Origin: Pseudisothecium myosuroides
Taxonomy: Eukaryota > Streptophyta > Bryopsida > Hypnales > Lembophyllaceae
DNA length: 64,000 bases
Reading direction: 5' to 3'
Assembly (NCBI GenBank): GCA_951799445.1
Contig: OX637294.1
Location: forward strand, 26,685,452-26,749,451
How positions within the stretch are numbered: the first letter of the stretch is position 1; each line of letters starts with the position of its first letter. This document shows, in pieces, positions 44,902-56,731 of the stretch. The notes under the pieces were generated by a model. That model was not told the DNA's origin. It did not search any database and saw only the letters and a list, made by a program, of their open reading frames with translations. Position numbers and translations under genes: made by a program.

Positions 44902-47717
44902 TATATATGAATTTGGCATGTTTGTGATTATGTTGGTTAACCCTTGTAAGACATTGCAAGCCCCATGGGCATTTTGAAAGTCAAAATCTGAATTTTCACA
45001 AAGTTTTTTATTTGAAATGTTGTTAAGCTTAACTATAAAAATGTAGCCCCAATAATCTACTTCTTACTCCATTTTAATTTATTTTTTTAATTATTAAAAT
45101 TATAATTTTTGTGACACTTTGAAGATAGCATCTTAAAAGCTTGCAATAGACCATTTTGGGACTTTTTTCTATCAAATTTCTCTTGGTGTAAGCTCAAAGG
45201 AGACATCAATTATACCACGATGTTTGTCACAATTATTTTCATTTTTTGCTTAAATGTTTTATACTATTTTAAGCATTTTTGTAATTACTATAATTTTTAC
45301 AAAGTTTTTTTATCAATCATATACTACTCAATTCAAAAAATTTAATTCAAAAATATTGAAATTATATTTTAGACATACATTATTACGTGTGAAAAATAGA
45401 AAATGTTTAAATTGTGTGTTTTAATGTAGAAATCAAATTAAGTTTGACATGGCTTGGACATGAAATGTTCTTTAATTTTAAGGATTAAGTTTTCTCCATT
45501 TATTGATATCCCCTACCTAGTGGGATTTTGTGGAGTGAGTGTTGTGATATATTATTCACCTTAATTCAATCTTCCATTGAACAAAGTTTCAAATTAAACA
45601 AAATACATCAATTAGTTTATATAAGATAGAATGAGTCAATGCCCTTAGACCTTAGTCACACAATTCCAACATCTACTAGACCCTCCCATTTGCGTCAATC
45701 ACCTACCCATTACCACAATCTTAGCAACCCTTTAGCATCATGACAATGCACTTGGGAAGGAGACACATCCAAGTGTGGTTTGGCATGGGTTTACCCATGC
45801 TCTACCAATGTAGTTCCAACAAACTTTGAAAAATTACAGAAAATTCATTTTTTTATAGAAGTGTCTTCATTTTACTTGCAAATGACTTCTCTCAAATTTC
45901 TCAATCTTGGAAAAATATGTGAATTGACAAATAGCTTCTTCAAGGTACATAGTTAGCAAATTTGCTTAGTAATAGGCATGTTACTTCATGTCAATCTTCT
46001 ATTTCTGTTATTTTTATGATGCCTATCCTCTGGTCAATGCAAAAGTACTTAGTTTGTATCACACATGGACAAAGTTGCACTAAATAGTAAAGTTAGGTTG
46101 CCTCTCACTAATTTCTTGATAGTTTACACAAAATAAATATTTATAGTTACAATAAAAGGATGTGATACTTTTCATCAACCTAAAATCATATGTGTGTCAT
46201 GGGTTGGTGCGTTGGTTCACAGCCTTGTTTAGATAATCACATGCACCTCTACTTAGACAAGCAGTGAGTCATGAGATAACTTTTCAGGATAAGACAACGT
46301 AATTGTTAAGGCAACCTAATTTCACTATTTTGTGTAGCTTTTGAACGTCACGATGGACGGGTGGGGGGCAACGGCCCCCCTTCAAATTAAAACCAATTGA
46401 GGATATTTACATCAGTTCATTGGGAGGCGTAAACTATTCTGTGTAGCTAGCTGCAACATAACAATATATTTGAGATTGAAGGAGTCCACAATATACAATA
46501 CATTGCTCAAATCCAAACCCAATGCCACTCAAATAGGTGGTTGCAGTTCCTGCATCTTTTGAGTACATTTGTACAACTCCATATCCGTATCAATAGCCGT
46601 AGCCTGTATTCCATATATGTATTTGAAGTCTATATGTGTATCTTGTATCCGTATATGCATTCCATATATGTATACATGTATGTATCCGACGGCCAAGATT
46701 GTTTCAAATCAACGGTGGATGTTTTTTAAGATCGACAACATCGGAAAAGGGGGGAAATTTTTTGTTGAGAGAGATCAGCGGCTCTCGATTTTTCCGGAGA
46801 AGGAGGGGGGAGAAAACAGAAGTTCACATCTTTTTGGTACATTGTAGTGATGTAGCCTCTGATTATCAATTTCTTATCACACAGTTTTTTTATCATTGCA
46901 GAAGAACCTTCGAGATTAATTAATACTGAGCATATAAATTCATTAACTACGCTGTTCAATTACCTGATATTGCATGAATTCATTTGGTGGTAGGAGGCTC
47001 AGAAATGGAGCATCTAAGGGCTGGTCCGCCTTTTTCATGTGTTTACTTGGACAGGAATATTTTTAGCTCATTTTTCAGACATAGAGAAATTGATGAGGAA
47101 TCTAACCAAAGTGGTTTCGTATTTTTTCAAGCATTTTGGAATTACTTATGAATTTTCAAACGAGTTAGGTCTTTCATAAACGATTCACTTGCAATTCTAA
47201 ATAAAAATGGGGAAAGCAAAGAGAATGATTGGCTCTTGCAATTAACAATGCTTTTTTCCTTGATTCATTCAATGACTATAATAGTCAATTTCAGAACCAA
47301 CTCATATCCATTTCACAACCATTTATAGGGTCCATTCTTCATGCCCTCTTTATTTTACAGCCTCCTATCTTAGCTAATGCACATCAATTTTGTAGTGACT
47401 CTAGCTTGTAAGAGTATAAAACATTCATTTTGTTAAATTGGGGATATTCCACATGTCAAAAATTGTCACTTCTATCTTTCACGAAGATCTAATTTTAGGT
47501 CACAAACTAAGACATGTAAATGTTGGGTTTAGTCCATGTGGCCTGATCTACACCAAAGCGGTTATTTTGAATCTTGTGAATATTTTTTGAAAATTCTAGT
47601 AACTAAGCCCATTAGAGCATCTTCATTGGAACAACGCATTAAATATAATACTATCTTTTGCTTGGTGTAAAATTAGAACTTGTAATTACTATCATTAGAA
47701 ACACATCCAAAAACTCT
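44902..47717. other. Gene-free AT-rich stretch
   Basis: I see no gene, RNA gene or complete element. Between 46,600 and 46,680 there are repeated TATATGTAT and CCATATATG motifs. Around 46,985 a GGTAGGAGGCTCAGAAATGG motif matches the right end (reverse complement) of the element at 63,657. Short frames at 46,541-46,923 overlap in three registers over the repeat and are not credible genes. Confidence 0.6.
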
Positions 47718-47721
47718 TTAA

Positions 47722-48639
47722 CCCCTAAAGGACCAAAGTCCCCTCGGGGGACACTTGGGATTTTGGGCAGACTCGTGTGACCTGAAATTTTGACCTGATT
47801 CTTTGAAACTTTTATACAAGATAGGAAATCACATTAGCTTTCTAAAAATATGATTTTTTTTTCAATCGGTGCCTAGGAGCAAAAGTTATGCCACCCGAAG
47901 TCAAAAAAGCAGTTTGCCGGGCAGAAAAAAAAACTTTAAAAGATTTAATTTTTTTTTTTGAATTTTTTTTCAAAGATCATGTATTTGTCTACATTTGAAG
48001 CTTTGATTCATTCAATTTGGACTCAGAATGAGAAAGTTATGGACAATCTTGTTTTTCGGGCAATCTAAGCATCTTAAAAAAAAACCCTTATAGAATTCAT
48101 TTTTGAATGCAATTTTCAATTTTTTTCAATTTCAATTTTTTGAAAAGGTTCAGTTTGTTTGCAAGAACAATCCCACCATTGGAGCTATGGTGTTTTAATT
48201 CCACCTAAGAGCTACTAACGATTTAGTGTTTTGTTCAATTTTGGACCTACTTCTAATTAACAATTTTTTTATATGTGAAAATCAAGTTTTGAAATTTTGA
48301 AATTTTTTTCCTCAACTCTTAACTCAAATTTTCAACATAAAATTTTTTAACTTTATGGTGTGTAGTGCAAAAAAAATCCACAAATGGCCGTCAAAGTCAT
48401 CTGAAATTGCAAGCCACAGTTCAAAAAAACTTCATTTCCCAACTTCAAATGCTAATATCTTCCAATCCATACAGTCAAACTTCATGAAATTTTTACCACA
48501 TGATCTGAGACAAGTGAAGTCCAAGATCCTATAGTTAGAGTCTAAAAAAAATGTTTTTTTTTTGTTTAGGGAGTGATCGCAGCAGAAATGGCACTTTTTA
48601 GTGGTTTAGGAGCCAGAAAATGCCTTGGTCCTTTAGGGA
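47722..48639 (+). mobile_element. CCCCTAAAG-family element, copy 4
   Basis: A 918-bp element from CCCCTAAAGGACCAAAG to GGTCCTTTAGGGA. TTAA lies at 47,718-47,721 and 48,640-48,643. It has one subterminal region of each kind, in the same orientation as the copy at 16,128. Confidence 0.9.
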
Positions 48640-49292
48640 TTAAACAGATACAATAAAATTTTGAATTTGAAAGTTAGACAATCAAAATAGAGCTATTTTA
48701 TTGAAAACAAGGTAAAAGACAAAAAAAAATGAAGTGCCATGGCACATTATACTTAATCCTAGAAGGACGGGCCCATGACCACTAATTTCAAGTTTCAATG
48801 TCAATCACTTTATTTGTTGCCATTTTGCAACTCAATGTGCATAAAAAAATTTATATTTATTCTTCAAAGAAGTCATGTATCTATTACAAGTCGTAAATTT
48901 TTCAAGTTTTTTGGAAGGATCTGAAAATACTGTAAATTATTTTAATAAAAAAATTCCTATCAAATACAAAATACATTCAAAAAATCTAAAATTTTCACTA
49001 TAGATGTATATTATAAAGTATAAAATGATGGTATAAACCTAAGTTACTATGTCATTTTAAAATTCTAAAATAAAAAAAACCATGGTTATAATTCCAAAAT
49101 TCATATTGCATAAAATATTGAAATTTATAAATTTTTCAAAATTTCCAATTAGAGTAGAAATTGCACTAGATAAGCTTCATTTCATTAGTTGGATTGAAAT
49201 TCAAAAAATATCATTTTTATAGCTAAAATCCACATCAAGGATAAATAGGAAGAAAAGGCTAAATTACAATACAAAGGTGATCCGCAGATTAA

Positions 49293-49851
49293 TTCCTACA
49301 CCCTCAAGGCCTTTTTTTGTTGAAAATCGCTCAAAAGTGCCATTCCTAATGCAAAGAGTAAAAAAATTAAAATGGTAAATTTTTTGCATATATGACTGTA
49401 GTGAGATTGTTCTAATAATCAAAGTTAACCCTATTGAACTTTTTGTTTTGAAAAAATGTGAAAATTGAGCTCAAAAATGAATCTTGTACATTATTTTTTT
49501 GAAAAGATGCTCTAATTGCCTACAAAACAAGATGCTCTATAACTTTCACATTACAAATCCAAATGGAATGAATCAAAGCTTTCCATGTAGACAAAAATAC
49601 AGTCTATGAGAAACAAATTAAAATTTTTTAAACTTTAGACAAGTTTTTGTGGATTTTTTCCTACCTATTGAGTTCAATTTGGGACTTATTGTGGTATAAC
49701 TTTTGCTTCTTGGAACCAATTAAAATAAAAATTATAATCCCCAAAAGCTAACAAGTATGAGAAAGTTTCTAAAAGTTTCACCAAAATTGAGCTCATAGGA
49801 ACCTACCCCATATCCATTTTGTCCCCTAAGGATAGAATAGGACTTTAGGGG
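49293..49851 (-). mobile_element. CCCCTAAAG-family element, copy 5 (degraded, deleted)
   Basis: The right end GGACTTTAGGGG is followed by TCAA, one base from TTAA. The left end TTCCTACACCCTCAAGG after TTAA is degraded. The interior keeps AAATGGAATGAATCAAAGCTT and other family landmarks in reverse orientation. It is 559 bp, so about 360 bp are lost. Confidence 0.7.
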
Positions 49852-50219
49852 TCAAGCATCTTTTTCCTCAAAAAAGTCAATAATACCCTAAAAAGCGGAT
49901 ATTTGCAATACAATTCACAAGAAATGTACTCAAGCTAGTTTGAAAAAAAATGGATGAAACAACGGGTTCTTTTTCCATCCTACAGTCTTAGGTGAAGTCA
50001 TCCAATCGGACACTTAGATGATCATGACCCCCACCTACTACTAATGGTTTTACATTTTTGCACCAAACATATTTCATTGAAAATTCATATCAATTTCAAT
50101 TCTTATGAGATTAATACAATTCCACTTGTATTTGAGTCCACTCAACTAATTCTTTCTCTGAATTTTAGGCAACAATAAGCACATTGCACAAGATACCCAG
50201 ATTGCAAATCTGGGTGGTC

Positions 50220-50700
50220 ATAGTTGTTCTACCTTATTTCTTTTCTCAACGGAACTGATCGCAGAACTATTGCTTCAAAATAAATAAAATAAATGTCATC
50301 CAGTCCAACATGCGGGCCCCGAGGCTCAACAATCTGCAAGTTGAACGAAGCTGGACAGGTGACTAATTTGTGCGGAAATGAGAGCAGACGCGGACTTTGG
50401 CGTACCGACTGCCGGAAGCAATCTCCGCTTGACAAGATGATGTCAGTGAGGTTTTGGATGTGGCTAGACTTCGAGCATTTCGTGAGTGGGAACTATTTTA
50501 TTGGGGGATCACGCAATTCAGCTTACTGGAGAAAGCTTTGGAGAGATCACTGGGAAGCTCAATTTGGGTACAACTATTGCCGAACTCTCTACAGGTCAAA
50601 TTTATATGACGTTCTTTAGCCTAGTCAAGATTATAGCACTTGCTAATAGAAGGATAATCAAGTATGATCGAATTGATTGGTAACAGGCTATGGTTCCTTA
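50220..50700 (+). other. Possible coding remnant upstream of the oxidase gene
   Basis: The base composition rises here and three overlapping frames stay open, one reading GESFGEITGKLNLGTTIAEL (about 50,510-50,590). I do not recognise a family. It may be an unrelated gene remnant or an exon whose splicing I cannot resolve. No start or end is certain. Confidence 0.2.
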
Positions 50701-50811
50701 TGGATTTACCGTCCTCAGCCTTAAAATTTGAGTCTTGATTTCCTTACTGAGCATTGACAGGTGCAGGCAGGGTTTGATTTGAACGTGATTCAATCGAGAC
50801 TTTGATTTGCG

Positions 50812-52946
50812 ATGCGGTACCGGTTTAGTCAGGCGATTGTTTTTCTGGTGGTCAGCTGGGACGCCTTTGCGTCTGTCGCTGACGGCGCTGGAGACTCTCA
50901 AAAGTGCCGCTGCTTGGCTTCCAACGCTTCATGCTGGCCTACAGTTGAAGAATGGGACGCTTTCAATGTGACCATTGGTGGTCGCTTGATCGACCCCAAG
51001 CCTACAGGTACATTATATGGTCAAACTCATGAAATTCGCGTATTCAGATCGCCAAATTGTGACATTGAAGGTGCTCAGAGCTCAAAACTCTAAAGACTAG
51101 AATCTGAGATTTCAGATGGACGCCGCCAATCTCTAGAAGATTTGTCGTTTTAACGATTTTTGGGATTATAAATTTGCAATCGCGTCATGACTTTCAGGTG
51201 AATTTCGCACCTGTTGAGATGTGTGGATGTGAATGACATTAACAATGCTGTTGTAATGCGTTAGAAAGAGGTTCGTATGCACGAATGCTTAAGTTGTGTG
51301 GTAAGAACTGCGTCGATCTGCGCTATGGCCTGAGCTCCTGCTTGTGATGAATTTCAGGTCGCCCCTGCCACGAGCCACATTCTGATGCAGCGCGGTGCCA
51401 ATACCTCCGCGAGAATTACTTCAACGCCTACGTGCGAGCCGACAATGCGGGGAGCATGCAGAGCGAGAATTGGGAGGATGGCAACGGCTCCAAAACATGC
51501 TCCATGAATGCTTCCCCGCGCACGCCCTGCCACCAAGGTCACGTCCCATCACGAGGCGTCCAAGCCGAAGAGATCTCCGACGTGCAAGCCGCAATCACCT
51601 TTGCTGCCCACCACCATCTCCGCGTCGTAGTGAAGACCAGCGGCCACGACGTCCTCGGCCGCAGCACCGCCGCCGAGTCCTTCCTCATCTGGCTCCACAA
51701 ACTGAAGAAGACTCTCACCGTGCACGACTCCTTCGCAACCTGTGGCAACCCTGTCACTCCGGCCGTCACGGTTGAGGGGGGCATTACCTGGGGTGAGGTT
51801 TACGACGCGCTCAACTCGACAAACCACATCGTCATGGGCGGCATGGGGCTCACTATCAGCGCCACGGGCGGGTACGTGCAAGGCGGTGGCCATGGCGCCC
51901 TGGGCCCTTCCTTCGGCCTCGCGGTCGACAACGTGCTCGAAATCAAAGTCGTCACAGCCGACGCAAAACTCCGCCTCGTCAACGAGTGCCACGACCCGGA
52001 GCTTTTCTTCGCCCTCCGCGGTGGCGGTGGCAGCACATTCGGGGTCGTCACATCCGTCACGTACAAACTCCACCCCACCCCACCAAACCTCGTCGGCATC
52101 GTCCTCTCAATCCAAGCCCCCAACTCCTCTTCATGGACATCAGCAACCCAAGAAGACATTCTCACCACCTGGTCATCTCACGCGGCCTCCCTCGACACTG
52201 CGAAGTGGGGCGGCTACATGATTTCCAGCCCCTCCTCCTTCTCCGGCTACTTCCTTGCGCCCACATCCCGATCAGAGGCAAATTCCACTATCACCACCAT
52301 CGTCCACACCCTTTCCCAAATCCCCCACGTCCCCAACCCAACCCAATTCACATTCCAAGTGTCCACCTTCCAGGAATGGCACAACGAGATGTACTCCTTC
52401 GTCTACCCCAAGACTCTCACCGACTACACCGGCGGGCGCGTGACCATAGGTTCCCGCATCATCCCCTTCGAAGCCGTCACGAGCAACCCGCGTCGCGTGG
52501 CGCAGAAACTCCTCGCCGCGCGCGGGAACGGGACCATGTCAGTGAACATGGTTATCGGGCCTGGAGTTCGCCACGGGGATCCACGCAGGCAAACGGCGTT
52601 GACGCCGGCGTGGCGTGACGGGGTGTGGCATGTGATGAGTGGCGCTTCGTGGACGTGGAACGCGACGAGTGTGGAGAAGAGAAGCGCGCGTGAGCGCATG
52701 AGGGAATTTGTGGAAGTGTTGCAGGAGGACTTTCCGGAGTCGGGGGCGTATTGGAATGAAGCGAGTGTGGATGAGCCGCAGTGGCAGCGGTCGTTCTGGG
52801 GGGTGGAAAACTATGCACGCCTGTTGGTTACGAAGGTGCGGGTGGATCCGGAGGGGATGTTCGTCTGCCGACTCTGCGTGGGGAGCGAGTTCTGGGACGA
52901 CAGTATGAACTGCAGCGAGGGCTCTAATTGGAATGCGTTTGGTTGA
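50812..52946 (+). CDS. Secreted FAD-linked oxidase (BBE/isoamyl alcohol oxidase-like), fungal type
   Basis: Two exons, 50,812-51,007 and 51,358-52,946 (GT-AG, 350-bp intron), give 594 aa. Residues 1 to about 24 look like a signal peptide (IVFLVVSWDAFASVADG). The PCMH-type FAD domain (PF01565) spans about 115-310. TSGHDVLGRSTA around residues 160-171 contains the His (about 162) expected to bind FAD covalently. GGYVQGGGHGALG (about 236-248) is the second nucleotide-loop motif. The Cys that gives a second FAD bond in plant berberine-bridge enzymes is not present there. SMQSENWEDG followed by CSMNASP is a hallmark of fungal members. The C-terminal BBE domain (YWNEASVDEPQWQRSFWG, then NYARLLVTKV) is complete. 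Several N-glycosylation sites fit secretion. The substrate is unknown. The exon is strongly GC-rich in AT-rich surroundings, which suggests horizontal transfer. Confidence 0.88.
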
Positions 52947-52999
52947 TAGATTTCATCTTGTGGTTGGGGAGATTACCGGTACAGTAGTTGGGAAGTTCG

Positions 53000-54270
53000 T
53001 TTTGTTAGTGAGTGTTAATATGTAAATTTGTTTGATCAATCTCGTATAGGAGGAGAGGGGAGGGGGCTAGATTTTGACCCTTAAATGCCGGGCTGGTGAC
53101 CGTGGGAATCATCCCTTTTGATATACTATGTGACATCATTTTTTTTTTTTTAAAGTACTCATTGGAGGTCAAACTCCTGTGCAATATCTCTCCTTTTTGC
53201 AAAAAATAGAATCCATTAAGCACAAGCTCAAAAGCTGAAAGACAAAATTAAAGAGACCATGGCAAATCCCACTTGAAGGAGGAAAACCGTGCAAATCGAG
53301 CTTGCTTCTAATGGGAAATGTTTCAGTCATCCACTGTCCAAGTCCAATTGTTTTGTATTTATTTTAAGGTATTTTATTGACCTGCTTCCAATTAGGTATA
53401 CTGCTTTCAAGTTCTAATTCCATATCAATTGTTCAAAAGTTATTTTATTTGCCAGTCCGGCTTGCCAAATCAACTAATGAGGTTGTTATCTTACAGAATA
53501 TTACCTTAGCGCTCCAGCCTGTTTCAGAACACTTGAATGATATCTCCAATAATGAGCATAGTTTCCATTATCAAATACACTAGAGTTTGAGGTATAGAAT
53601 GACTCTCATCCAGAATGATCAGCTTGAATCAACAAAGACCCACATAACCGACAGATAGTCTGAAAATGTATCAGACTCTGACACAGAGCAACCAGCCAAG
53701 TGAGTCAGCTTCCTGCAGTTCCACATATATAAATAGAAAATTCCACAAACAATAACTGACAGAGAACAGCCCTGCGAAACTGAGAATAACGTACTACTTC
53801 ACCTGCAGATGTGCAGCGATATCATCTTCCGAATCAATTTCGCCTCCCAATCCATTCTGCAACACCATGATGATTCTCGGAACGCAACCAATGGTTTACA
53901 CATGTTGAATACATGAGCTTCGGAGTTCCTTTCCCGCAGAGCAATTGATGAAAACAAGCATGCAGACTGAGGCACATGTTGGAAACTAGAATGAAGAATA
54001 GTGAATAGCTGGGGTCACAAGATACAAGGTATTGAAAAGCAAGCAAGAATTCTCTCAATCCGCTACTGCTAGAAGTCGAGTGACTGTGAGGCATTTTACA
54101 ACTGCTAAGGGATCATGAATCCTAAGACTACATTCTAAGGGATGGTTAAGAAGCAACACTCATCCGCAGTGTTGAACCTGCTATACCTACAACCTCTTGG
54201 CATTTACAACAATATGGTACATGGTTTTGTACATTGCAAGGGCGTTTCTGAGTTCCTCATATGCGCCAAT
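53000..54270. other. Intergenic, oxidase to J-protein gene
   Basis: No gene is seen. At 53,080-53,210 CCCTTAAATGCCGGGCTGG and ACTCATTGGAGGTCAAACTC match a stretch just after 62,396, so both are parts of a further repeat family. The part near 53,830-54,280 probably holds the 3' untranslated region of the J-protein gene. Confidence 0.5.
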
Positions 54271-54278
54271 CTCCCAAT

Positions 54279-54893
54279 CTACGAAAAAAAGTCCGATTCA
54301 TAATTTTTCCTTCCCCTAAATGTAATAGCGCCAGAAGGATCATCAGAAGGTACCGCAATGAATCCCCATTGTGAGGGCGTTCCCGACATTGACCCCCTTT
54401 CTCGAAACCTCAGCTTCAAATCATACGCAGCTCTCTGTTGTCGGTCATGAAGGATCACGTACGCCATTTTCAGCTCAAGAAATTCTTTGGTGGCCTCTTC
54501 TCTTCGCTCCTCGGGCACCACGTCCGGGTGCACCTTCAGCGCCTTACTTCGGTACGCCGTCTTAATCTCCTCCGGCGTCGCAAGTTGGCTCACCCCGAGA
54601 TAATCGTACAAAGTTTTACCACTAATGTGCTCCGAATTTCTTGCGGTGAAATTCTCCCGGATGTGGTCTGCATCAGTGGCATACGCAAACGACGCGGATG
54701 TCGCACCAAGTCTCCTTCGTCGTCGCAATTCACCAGACAACACGAACCCCCCACACTTTTGACCAAAGAACAGGGAAACCGAATTCGAATGTGACGACGG
54801 TTGACATTCCCCCTCACTTAGACTCAATGCTAAAGCAGAATAATGTCTCGGCGACACGGCAACGACAGCTCCAGACACACCCACTGCTGCCAT
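54279..54893 (-). CDS. Chloroplast-type J-domain (DnaJ) protein
   Basis: 204 aa from the ATG at 54,893. A second in-frame ATG lies 22 codons upstream (54,959), but the sequence from MAAVGVSGAVVAVSPRHYSA on looks like a plastid transit peptide (Ala/Ser/Val-rich, no acidic residues early), so I prefer the later start. The J domain spans about residues 94-160. It has LYDYLGVSQLATPEEIKTAY, the HPD triad (122-124) that stimulates Hsp70 ATPase, and AYVILHDRQQRAAYD. There is no G/F region or zinc fingers, so it is a type III J protein like the small plastid J8/J11/J20 group. The tail of about 40 residues (GFIAVPSDDPSGAITFRGRK) is unassigned. The likely role is co-chaperone of stromal Hsp70. Single exon. 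Confidence 0.85.
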   Translation of the reverse strand: MAAVGVSGAVVAVSPRHYSALALSLSEGECQPSSHSNSVSLFFGQKCGGFVLSGELRRRRRLGATSASFAYATDADHIRENFTARNSEHISGKTLYDYLGVSQLATPEEIKTAYRSKALKVHPDVVPEERREEATKEFLELKMAYVILHDRQQRAAYDLKLRFRERGSMSGTPSQWGFIAVPSDDPSGAITFRGRKNYESDFFS

Positions 54894-54956
54894 GTCCACT
54901 CCAAACCCTTCTCCCTCCAAACCAAAGCGAAGAAAATCCTTGACGACACAAATCCT

Positions 54957-55185
54957 CAAAACCCTAACCTACACATCCGATCCACAAATTCCGCCATAGC
55001 AACTAACAATCATCAATGAAAAGAAAAAATGGTTGACCTGCTTCAAAATTCCAATTCACTTCGTCTCCGACGCTCAAAACCCTCCCGGACGATTCGCGAA
55101 ACCCTAGGAGAATGCCATTAATAGGAATTTGAGATCCTATCCACCAAATTCCACCGTTTCAATCCGCGAAACTCGATTTAGGGTT
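54957..55185. promoter_or_regulatory. Telo-box-like motifs upstream of the J-protein gene
   Basis: AAAACCCTAAC at 54,957-54,967, GAAACCCTAGG near 55,099 and TTTAGGGTTTC near 55,175 resemble plant telo-boxes (AAACCCTAA). These are common in 5' regions of growth- and translation-linked genes. The motifs are visible; activity is inference. Confidence 0.45.
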
Positions 55186-55897
55186 TCTTCTGCAACACAC
55201 AAGAACACCTGCGACGCTACGCCAGGAGCTCGGGTTCCATCGCCGTCGCAAATACGAAGCTTTGACTACTGGTTGAGTCCGAGGTTGGGCATTCAAAGGC
55301 GGGAAGATCTTCTCAACGGAGAAACTGAGGAGCTCCCAGCACCGTCCGATGAAGGCACGCCGTCAGATCGTCAACACCGCCTCGGAAATCACAGCTGCCT
55401 GGGGCCGTTCAATTATTCAAATTCATGTGTGGCCAATATTCATGAAGAAATTTCAAACCTGGTGCTGTTTGAATTTTCATGACGAAGAGGTTGAGTTTCA
55501 GGCCACGGTTGAAAGTTGCCTGGGAAGGGAGAGTGCAGTCGGTTTCGTAAGAAGTCCATTCCTCACTTGGACTTTTCCCATGGAGTCAATTCTCCACCAA
55601 ATTTAAAACTAACTATATATTCTGATAGCTATTGTAAGAAAGAGGGGGAAACTGGCCTGACTCCTCTTCTAATGAATTTGGGGTATAGGCAATTGCCCTA
55701 CCATCCCTTTACCCCTTGCCAAGCACAATTTTGCACCTACAATTTCCAAGGATTGTGCCATATTCATCAACATCCACCAACATTATTTTGGTTCTAAACT
55801 ACTTTTTAGAACCAGAAAGTGCTTCACATCAAGCCACCATCTTGTAAATTGAGAATGGATTAGTATTAAATTGGTGGTAGATAGATGGTTGATTTAA

Positions 55898-56176
55898 CCC
55901 TTAAATGTCGACGCAACCATTCTCTGGCCAATGGATGCCAGAGAATCAAATTGTGTAGGATAGAAATGCAACTATTCAACCTCAAAATTTGTTGTGAAAA
56001 GGGAAGATTCATCTTCTACAACTATTCAACCTCAAAATTTGTTGTGAAAAGGGACTGAGATTCATCTTCTACAGTAGCTTGACTTCCAATGAGCGCTTTT
56101 GCAATTTTTTAAGCCAATGATTCACACAATAATGCAAGAGGATGATTTTGAGGGTCACCCCTTCGTCCTTTAAGGA
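55898..56176. mobile_element. 279-bp TTAA-flanked element with a tandem duplication
   Basis: Flanked by TTAA (55,894-55,897 and 56,177-56,180). The ends CCCTTAAATG.. and ..GTCCTTTAAGGA are weak inverted repeats. Inside, a ~50-bp segment with CAACTATTCAACCTCAAAAT and TTCATCTTCTAC is repeated in tandem (about 55,969-56,073). Confidence 0.55.
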
Positions 56177-56525
56177 TTAACAACTCCTAGAGCCTTCAAA
56201 TTGTGATTTTAATTTATTTATTTCTAAATTTCTTTACTATGACTTCTCTTTGTTTGATATGCCTCAAAATTTAATACATTGTTTCTCTTTTAGAGCTTTT
56301 GGAATATGTAGTTGGTTGTAAAATTTGGTAAAGTGTTGATTATGATGAAAAGTGTCTCAATGAAGAATAGATCTTTTTGTCTACAACTTTGACTAACATA
56401 TTGGAGCTTTGCTCAACACCTATACAATTCAAATTCTTTCTTTTTGGTTTGGCACAATCCTAATTGAATTTATTTGAGAGCATACCAAACATACTTGAAA
56501 ACCTTGGACAAAAATTGTATCAAAT

Positions 56526-56728
56526 CACTACAAGAGAAAGGGGTGTTTTAAGTAGTGTCCTAGACATCACGTCTTTTAAGTATCGTCTTATAAGTAAGTT
56601 TTTAAGTAAAATTTTACTAAAAAGATTGTCTTTTTAGTAAAATTTTACTTAAAAATTTACTTAAAAGACATTACTTAAAAGACGTGATGTTTAGGACACT
56701 ACTTAAAACACCCCTTTCTCTTGTAGTG
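56526..56728. mobile_element. 203-bp palindromic CACTA element
   Basis: Starts CACTACAAGAGAAAGGGGTG and ends with its exact reverse complement CACCCCTTTCTCTTGTAGTG. It is flanked by the 3-bp duplication AAT (56,523-56,525 and 56,729-56,731). The two halves pair almost along their whole length, so it folds into one long hairpin. CACTA ends plus a 3-bp duplication identify the CMC/En-Spm group. Non-autonomous. Confidence 0.92.
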
Positions 56729-56731
56729 AAT

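Noticed and set aside
46541..46959. Four overlapping 60-95 residue frames on both strands
   Set aside because: All cover one stretch of TATATGTAT-type repeats; mutual overlap in several registers argues against coding.
51395..52908. Many frames on both strands overlapping the oxidase exon, up to 210 residues
   Set aside because: Shadows of the GC-rich coding exon, where stop codons are rare in every frame; only the frame with the FAD motifs is real.
54371..54943. Plus-strand frames across the J-protein gene
   Set aside because: Antisense shadows; the minus-strand frame has a complete J domain with HPD.
55129..55797. Three overlapping + frames (117, 85 and 93 residues) upstream of the J-protein gene
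   Set aside because: One (KARRQIVNTASEITAAWGRS) looks mildly protein-like, but I recognise no family and the frames compete; the region is more likely a divergent leader or non-coding exon.
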